Assembly: GCA_043228905.1 (NCBI GenBank)
Contig: JBHGNT010000003.1
Coordinates: 11,408,001-11,472,000, forward strand
Direction of reading: 5' to 3'
DNA length: 64,000 nucleotides
Source of the DNA: Azolla caroliniana
Lineage: Eukaryota > Polypodiophyta
Shown here: positions 58,135 through 64,000 of the stretch, piece after piece
How the letters are laid out: each line of letters opens with the position of its first letter
Numbering within the stretch: position 1 is the first letter of the stretch
Notes under the pieces: model-generated
Seen by the model: the letters and a program-made list of their open reading frames with translations, nothing else
The model's database searches: none
Told to the model about the DNA's origin: nothing
Made by a program: the position numbers and the translations under genes

Positions 58135-58837
58135 TGTCGTAGTGTATTCCACACACTACGTGAAAACCGTAAAATAACATATCCGATTTTAGATACATAT
58201 AAATAAATAAATAATATATCAAAAGAATTTATCACGTGCATAGGGCAGGATTCGAACCATGCACCTCCACGTAGATAAACCTCAACTTTACCATTATAAT
58301 AACTTATCTTTAATGTTATAAATATAGATTTAATACGTATAAGACCTTTATTTACACATACCTTTATTAAAAGGTAAAAATCATGTATTCTTTAGAGTGT
58401 GAATATTTTATTTACACGTGCCACTAAAAGTGACTCATGCACATCTAGCGTGCATGAGCCCTATATTTAGAAAATGACAAAGCATCACATGCACATTTAG
58501 TGTGCATGGACACTTTAGGTGAAAAAGCATGAAGTCATGCTTAGCCTCTTCCATCTTTATATGAGGAGAGAAATATGTATAAGGTTGTTGATTAATATAG
58601 AAGAATTGATCAATCTAATATATTCGTGGGATTCACGAATTTTGCCATCTAAATTACTCTTATAATCTAAATATTGTTTTAAAATACACTAAACTCGTGG
58701 GATTCACGAGATTACTATCTTACTTCTCTTCCTATTATTCATAACTAGCCTTAAGTTGTATTTTTCTTTCTCCTAGTCCAAAACCTCGGCGGTTCCCACC
58801 CGACTCACGCAACGATCCGGAGCCGAAGGGCTCGACA
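58135..58837 (+). repeat. 3' LTR of element M
   Basis: Starts TGTCGTAGTGTATTCCACAC and ends GGGCTCGACA. It carries the same minus-strand tRNA-like segment (about 58240-58305), here with a weaker A box. Several short indels set it apart from the 5' LTR, so the insertion is not very recent. Confidence 0.88.
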
Positions 58838-60250
58838 ACGTTCCGACAATCACGAAGAACTTGGTCTCGGTCGGACAGATCGTTGACCAAGGGATGGAGG
58901 TTCGGTTTACACACCTCGGGTGCTTCATTGAGGAAGTAGGCCGTGTGATTGCGCAAGGGCGCAGAGACGGGAGGATGTTCATCCTCGATTCCACTGACGG
59001 CGGCACCACAATGTTCGCGAAGGGACAAAAATCCGAGTCGGACATCGACTTGTGGCACAAGCGGATAGGCCACGTCAACTACCAGCAGTGGCTTCAAGAT
59101 CTGCAATCGAAACAGGTAGTGTTCGGATTGCCCAAATTTAGTGGCCGAAAGGCAAAAATTTGTGAAGCTTGCCAGCTCGGGAAGCAACACCGACTTCCTT
59201 TCCCAAACGAGCGAAACCGGAGCCAGAACAAGCTCGACCTTATACACTCCGATGTATGGGGGCCGACACAAAACGTTAATCTTGCGGGAGCCGATATTTC
59301 GTCTCCTTCATTGACGACCACACGTGGCACACGTGATCTACCTCATTGAGAGGAAGAGCGAAGTCTTCGACTGTTTCCGGAACCTCAAAGGGTTCGTGGA
59401 AACGGCAACGGGATGAAGGATCAAGTGCCTGCGGTCAGATGGCGGGAAAGAGTACTTTTCTGGTCAATTCAACGGATATCTACAACAAATGGGAATTCAG
59501 CGTGAATTCAGTTGTAGATACACACCGGAGCAGAACGGCGTGGCCGAGAGGAAGAATCGGTCAGTTGTGGAAGCGGCACGGGCAATGTTGGAGGAGAAGA
59601 GCTTGCCCAAGTTCTACTGGGCGGAGGCGGTAAGGACCGCGGTATACATCCAGAACCGGATCGGAGACAAAGTGTCGGCGCATGAGCTATATTTCGGAAT
59701 GAAGCCGAACTTGAGACACTTGAGGGTGTTCGGTAGCATTGCGTATATGCATGTACCGAAGGAGAAAAGGAGGAAGTTGGACGCAAAGGCCAAGAAATGC
59801 ATCTTGGTCGGTTTCTCGGACGAGCAGAAGGGTTATAAGTGCTATAACCCTCGCACCAAACAAGCGCGTGTCAGCCGCGACGTTGTGTTTGACGAGTCCG
59901 CATCTTGGTACCAACCCCCGACTCCGAACCCCGACTCCAATCCAAGCTCTGACGATGAGGTCAGAGAGGCCGAGATGCCTCCGGATGAGCCTGAAATTGA
60001 GACCCGCGAAAAGAGTCCGATTTCACTCCGTTTAAGTGGACCGATTGGACGACTGAGTCGGTACGATCAGTCGGATGAAGAGTCGGCGAGTAGTGGAGAC
60101 TCGGCCATGCATTCCCCGCGCAGGAAGCCGAGGAGACGGCTTACGCGCAAAGAGAAAGGGAAGAAGAAGGTGTCGGATTCCGGCATGGATAGGAACGGGT
60201 CGGACTGATGCGAGTCCGACTTCAAGGGAAGCGGCGACGGGCCTTCAGGA
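58838..60250 (+). pseudogene. Copia C integrase
   Basis: ITKNLVSVGQIVDQGMEVRF, HKRIGHVNYQQWLQDL (one extra residue), CEACQLGKQH (zinc pair intact), LDLIHSDVWGPTQNV, then frame shifts near 59290 and 59420 around the second core Asp. GVAERKNRSVVEAARAMLEE has the core Glu. 59489-60208 is a long open stretch to KKKVSDSGMDRNGSD, ended by TGA at 60206-60208. Confidence 0.87.
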
Positions 60251-61920
60251 ATGAAGTCCGCGTCGGCCGAGAAGACCTCGACATTGGCTAATGTGAGATT
60301 ACGCCGATCTACCCGCCAGAAGAACCCTATTTTGCGGTTCGGATACAACGAGTACATGGCGCATCATTATGCGTACATGACCCATGTAGCGGAAGTGTGT
60401 GAGCCGGAGAGCTATGTAGAAGCGGCTAAAGACACGAACTGGCATGCCGCGATGGAGGAAGAGATGCACGCATTGGCGGAGAACGAGACCTGGGACCTGG
60501 TTGACGCACCAACAGGGGTAAAACCAATCGGGTGTAGGTGGGTGTACAAGGTCAAGTACAACACTGATGGCTCGGTCAATTGGTACAAGGCTCGGCTAGT
60601 GGCAAAGGGCTACGCGCAGAAACACGACATCGACTACGATGAGACATTTGCGCTGGTCGCGAAAATGACGATCGTCCGTGTTTTCCTCGTAGTAGCTGCG
60701 GTGAAGGGGTGGCACTTACATAAGATGGATGTAAAGAATGCGTTCCTGCAAGGTGACCTTGAGGAACAGGTGTACATGGTACAACCCCCCGGATTTCACT
60801 CTGGAACGAACTCCTCGGCAGTATGCCGACTGAAGAAGTCCCTTTACGGATTGAAGCAAGCCCCGCGTGCCTGGAACGCGAAGATCACGCAACAACTGCG
60901 TCGGATGGGCTTCGTCACGTCAAAATCGGACTCTTCCCTGTTCATCTGGAAAGGTTGACTCGGACCGGTTAGTATTTTACTATATGTTGATGACTTGGTC
61001 ATCACCGGCGCCAACCTAGGTGAAATCGACCGCGTGAAGCTCCAGCTTGCGGCATCGTTCGACATGAAGGATCTGGGGGACCTTCATTACTTCCTTGGGA
61101 TCGAAGTGATCCGTACCCCCGAAGGCATATTAATCAGCCAACGTCATTACGTGCTGAGTATGCTCTTCAAATTCGGGATGGCCGACTGTAAGTCCGTCTC
61201 GACTCCTCTGGACAGAACCGTCAAGCTTCGTCCCGATACGGGAAAGGTATGCGACTCGACGAGGTTCCGACAAATTGACGGAAGCCTCATATACTTGACC
61301 ATCACCCGACCCGACCTCAGTTATCCGGTCGGAGTGATCAGTCAGTTCATGGCGCGACCTACCAAGGAGCACCTCCAGTGTGCGCAACGCATACTTCGGA
61401 ATGTCAACGGCACTAAGGACCGGGGACTGCTATATCGGACCGGTGCAGCCGCGCAGTTAGTCGACTACACCGATGCTGATTGGGCTAGCAACACCGCCGA
61501 TCGCCGATCCACGTCCGGATACGCGTTTTCCCTCGACAGTGCCGCGATCGCGTGGAGCAGTAAGAAGCAGCCGACAGTTGCACTGTCGAGCACCGAAGCT
61601 GAGTACCGAGGAGCGGCTGGCGTGACATGCAAATCCATATGGTTGAAGCGGCTACTTAAGGACCTGCAAGAGGAGGTGTCAGATCCGACGAAGATCTACT
61701 GCGACAACCTCAGCAGCATCCAGCTCGCGGAAAACCCCGTTTTCCACACACGGACCAAGCACATTGAGTTGCACTACCATTTCGTCCGTGAGCGTGTCCT
61801 TTCCGGTGAAGTCGAACTTTAGTACGTTCTGACGGATCGGCAGACTGCCAACATCTTCACCAAGCCTCTTGGTCTGGACAAGTTGCGGCAATTCTCAGGT
61901 GCGCTCGGATTGCATCACCT
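60251..61920 (+). pseudogene. Copia C RT and RNase H
   Basis: 60251-60958: [60 protein letters not shown] and [15 protein letters not shown] at 60956-60958 splits the palm. YVDD is at 60983-60994, then 60995-61822 covers the thumb and RNase H (DADWASNTADRRSTSGYAFS; LSSTEAEYRGAAGVTCKSIW; IYCDNLSSIQLAENPVF). A TAG at 61820-61822 is followed by FTKPLGLDKLRQFSGALGLH. Only these stops break the region, so it is among the better kept Copia copies here. Confidence 0.88.
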
Positions 61921-62476
61921 CGACGTGCCAAACTTGAGGGGGAGAAAAGTCCCGAACGACCAAGCAAGGCAGCAGGAAAGGAGCGGAGACTGCGACACCA
62001 CCGAGTCGGTTGACTCGGTTGTCGAGTTCGACTTTGGATCGGCTGAAGAAGCCGAGGGCGGACCCGCGGAAAAGTTCGGAAGAGGACAGAAGGGGAGTAG
62101 CCGAAGGAGAGAGCCGAAGCCAACCATGCATGGGGAAGATGACGCCATCGAGGGCGAGAAGACCGAAGACAAGTTGGAGACAGCCAACTCGGACGAGAGT
62201 GAAAACCGATCGAAGGTAGCCGAGTCGGTTCGGATGTTTGATTCAGATACGCTGAATCAACCGAGGCCCAAGCGGAAGAAAAGGCAGCAGAAGAAGCGTC
62301 AACACCGCAACAGCAGAACAGCTGATAAGGGCCACATGAGCAGACAAGCCGACCGGAAGGGTCGAAGCGCGCGGAGTCGAACAGGTCGTGGAGCGCGAGC
62401 GAGGCGTGAAGCCAGGAGGAACCGGAGATGTGAGCTCGAAGATCCCGAAGAGCCTCAAGTTGAGCTTGAGGGGGAG
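61921..62476 (+). other. Copia C spacer before the 3' LTR
   Basis: Charged, open plus-strand text (61883-62482) of the type seen after RNase H in every Copia element of this family; no domain is visible. It ends in the polypurine tract GCTTGAGGGGGAG (62464-62476). Confidence 0.65.
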
Positions 62477-62934
62477 TGTTGAGAGACAAGCTCAACATCG
62501 GCCGGATCGGCTGAAGAAGCCGAGGACCGGATCGGTTGGGACCGATCGGTTAGGCCGAATGCGTAAACCGGTACGCAGACCGGTGCGTAGGTAGGGCCGG
62601 ATCGGTGCGTAAACCAGGAGGCCGTTAGGAAAGATATTCCGTGAGGAATATATTTGGGAGTTAGTGTAGGAGCTCTTAATGAGCATTGAAGTACTGTCAG
62701 TACTTCGGTCAGTCCTTCTAGGACTTGTATAAAAGTGTTCATTGAACACACATATGTATAGAGTGTGGTGAATAGAGATTGAGTACCTTTTTTGAATATA
62801 GTTCTTGTTTTTTCTCTCTCTCTCACTCTCTCTATCTCTCCCGCGTATACTGCGTAAGCTCAAGCTCTCCATTAAACCTGAGTTTTCTTCCTTCTGTTCG
62901 GTCTTCATACTTGCTTCTACACGTTACTTTTTAC
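62477..62934 (+). repeat. 3' LTR of Copia C
   Basis: 458 bp. It differs from the 5' LTR at about eight positions, all transitions. Dyad at 62688-62706, hairpin at 62735-62749. The last A of ..TTTTTACA is missing at the junction with gypsy DNA. Confidence 0.92.
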
Positions 62935-64000
62935 TGACACATGCCTCAAGAGCACTTTGAGATTGCCGAAGTTCGGTCATTTGTTGAGCGGTGAAACTAA
63001 GGTATTGGCTTATTTGTGCCAAATACATCTCAGTGGACATTTGTCCAGGAGGATTCCCTTGAGTTCCTTCCGGTTGAGCGGATGACATTGGGTCGTTAAT
63101 TTGAGCCATTAAAGATTATTTCTGGAAAAGAAATAGGAGAAGGTCAGAGAGATAGTCACAACATCATGTCGTGATGTAAACATATCATGGGCAAACATTA
63201 ATCGATATCATGATCTCACGTCAATACCCCTCTAGACGTATGAGATGAGGTTCAAGATCAGGTTACTATGGTAACACAAAGGTGTTTTAAAAACCATGGG
63301 GGTGACAATTTAATGTCTTTCCTTGATCTCTATATCGATTTTTTCATGGCAGCTCCCCGAGGCTCAACCATGTATGTTTGCGTCATGAGTAGTTAATACA
63401 CGAAAAAAATGTTAACAATAAACTATGTTTTTTTGCCCACATATGTGGTTTCGGCTCTTTAAGTCCTATTACGAGGACCCCGAGGTGCACTTAGACCTTA
63501 AGTCTAAACATGTGTTATAGTCATATGTATCAAGGATGTTGTACGGTCTTGGTCATATTTGAACTCGAGACCTCGAGAACAAATACATTAAACACTTGAG
63601 CCAACCAAGTAAGTTGCTCTTCTCGAATGCTTAATGTTTGATGCGTATAAAAGATATGCGAGGCATTTGATCATATATGTTTTTTTTAAAAGAACATATA
63701 TGTCAAGGGTCCTTATTTCGCCCTCATTTACCAAAACTATGTTGGTACGTTACCTAACCTCAAGGCTCGTAATTACGATGGCATACGCCAAAGTGCAACC
63801 TAATGGTCAAGCGAAATGAGCCCTCGTTTCGTAGTAGGCCCACGTGGCCCATCACATGGTAACGTCATTACGAATGCCTCTCGTAAGAAAGAGCTCATGG
63901 TGGCATCGTATCCATGTAACGAGGGAGGGATGTTGGATACGTGTGTCATTGGAGCGACCTCACTTGAAGTGGGTCAAGCCCTACGTACTCAACATCATTA
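62935..64000 (-). pseudogene. Gypsy 2 gag N-terminus and leader
   Basis: 63109-62937 reads MAQINDPMSSAQPEGTQGNP.. to LRQSQSALEACV, the gag start missing at 53.9 kb. 63110-64000 matches the reverse complement of the gypsy 1 leader (about 24710-25660), including the tRNA-like segment (63550-63615). The 5' LTR lies beyond the window. Confidence 0.85.

Larger units (their letters stand above)
55621..58837 (+). mobile_element. Element M: non-autonomous LTR retrotransposon with only a gag-like gene
   Basis: 3217 bp, bounded by LTRs of 722 bp (55621-56342) and 703 bp (58135-58837) with TGTCG..CGACA ends. A 4-bp duplication ACGT lies at 55617-55620 and 58838-58841. A TGG-initial primer-binding site candidate is at 56347-56360 and a polypurine tract at 58119-58134 (GGTTCGGAGGGGGCGA). 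The 1.8-kb interior has no protease, RT, RNase H or integrase motifs, only a gag-like frame with a repetitive charged tail. It resembles the TR-GAG class of non-autonomous plant elements. It must be mobilised by a partner. Confidence 0.87.
53889..62934 (+). mobile_element. Copia element C, inserted in gypsy 2 gag
   Basis: LTRs lie at 53889-54347 and 62477-62934, with primer-binding site 54348-54360 and all Copia domains between, but with frameshifts, and with gag-only element M inserted in the protease-integrase region (55621-58837). Flanks CTCAC and TGACA do not match, and the last base of the 3' LTR is missing, so the right junction was altered. By comparison with gypsy 1 about 12 bp of gypsy gag is missing at the site. 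Confidence 0.9.

Noticed and set aside
61857-62498. 213-codon minus-strand frame
   Set aside because: Shadow of the plus-strand Copia C spacer; it ends inside the LTR and shows no domain.

Overview
The window is nuclear DNA of a higher plant, probably a flowering plant. The evidence is one plant-type MATE transporter gene with 13 short exons and GT-AG introns, plant Ty1/copia and Ty3/gypsy retrotransposons (chromovirus and Tat-like) with initiator-Met-type primer-binding sites, and an Arabidopsis-type (TTTAGGG) telomere-like patch. No bacterial gene, rRNA, CRISPR array or genuine tRNA gene was seen.

Layout. 1-5.7 kb is a stack of broken Copia elements in both orientations. 6.4-15.1 kb (minus strand) holds the only host gene I can reconstruct: a FRD3/DETOXIFICATION 42-43-like MATE transporter whose 13 exons join to 528 codons with no frame break. 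Its 5.05-kb third intron carries a Copia element on the opposite strand. 15.1-18.2 kb is AT-rich upstream DNA. 18.2-20 kb carries two solo gypsy LTRs in opposite orientation. 20-33.3 kb is a nest: Copia A (minus) is split by gypsy element 1 (plus, duplication CGCAC), gypsy 1 carries a foreign solo LTR, Copia A's reverse transcriptase holds a 116-bp fold-back made of gypsy LTR ends, and Copia F (minus, duplication ACTGT) sits in Copia A's 5' LTR and holds another solo LTR. 34-35.9 kb has Copia B and an LTR-like promoter with three perfect heat-shock elements. 35.9-43.2 kb is a gypsy RT/RNase H fragment (E) split by Copia D (plus, duplication ATCAC). 43.7-49.1 kb is a decayed Tat-like gypsy (K, minus) with an extra ORF. 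49.2-64 kb is gypsy element 2 (minus, same family as gypsy 1), split by Copia C (plus), which is split in turn by a 3.2-kb gag-only LTR element (M).

How it fits together. The MATE gene is a probable citrate or organic-anion exporter in an otherwise transposon-filled region. Nearly every element is disabled by stops, frameshifts, deletions or later insertions. Insertion order can be read from the nesting and from four exact target-site duplications plus a putative TTATG duplication. The most unusual items are the gag-only element, the heat-shock-element promoter, the LTR-derived fold-back, the duplicated LTR-plus-intron segment inside the MATE gene, and short hairpins whose stems co-vary next to the TATA box of Copia LTRs.
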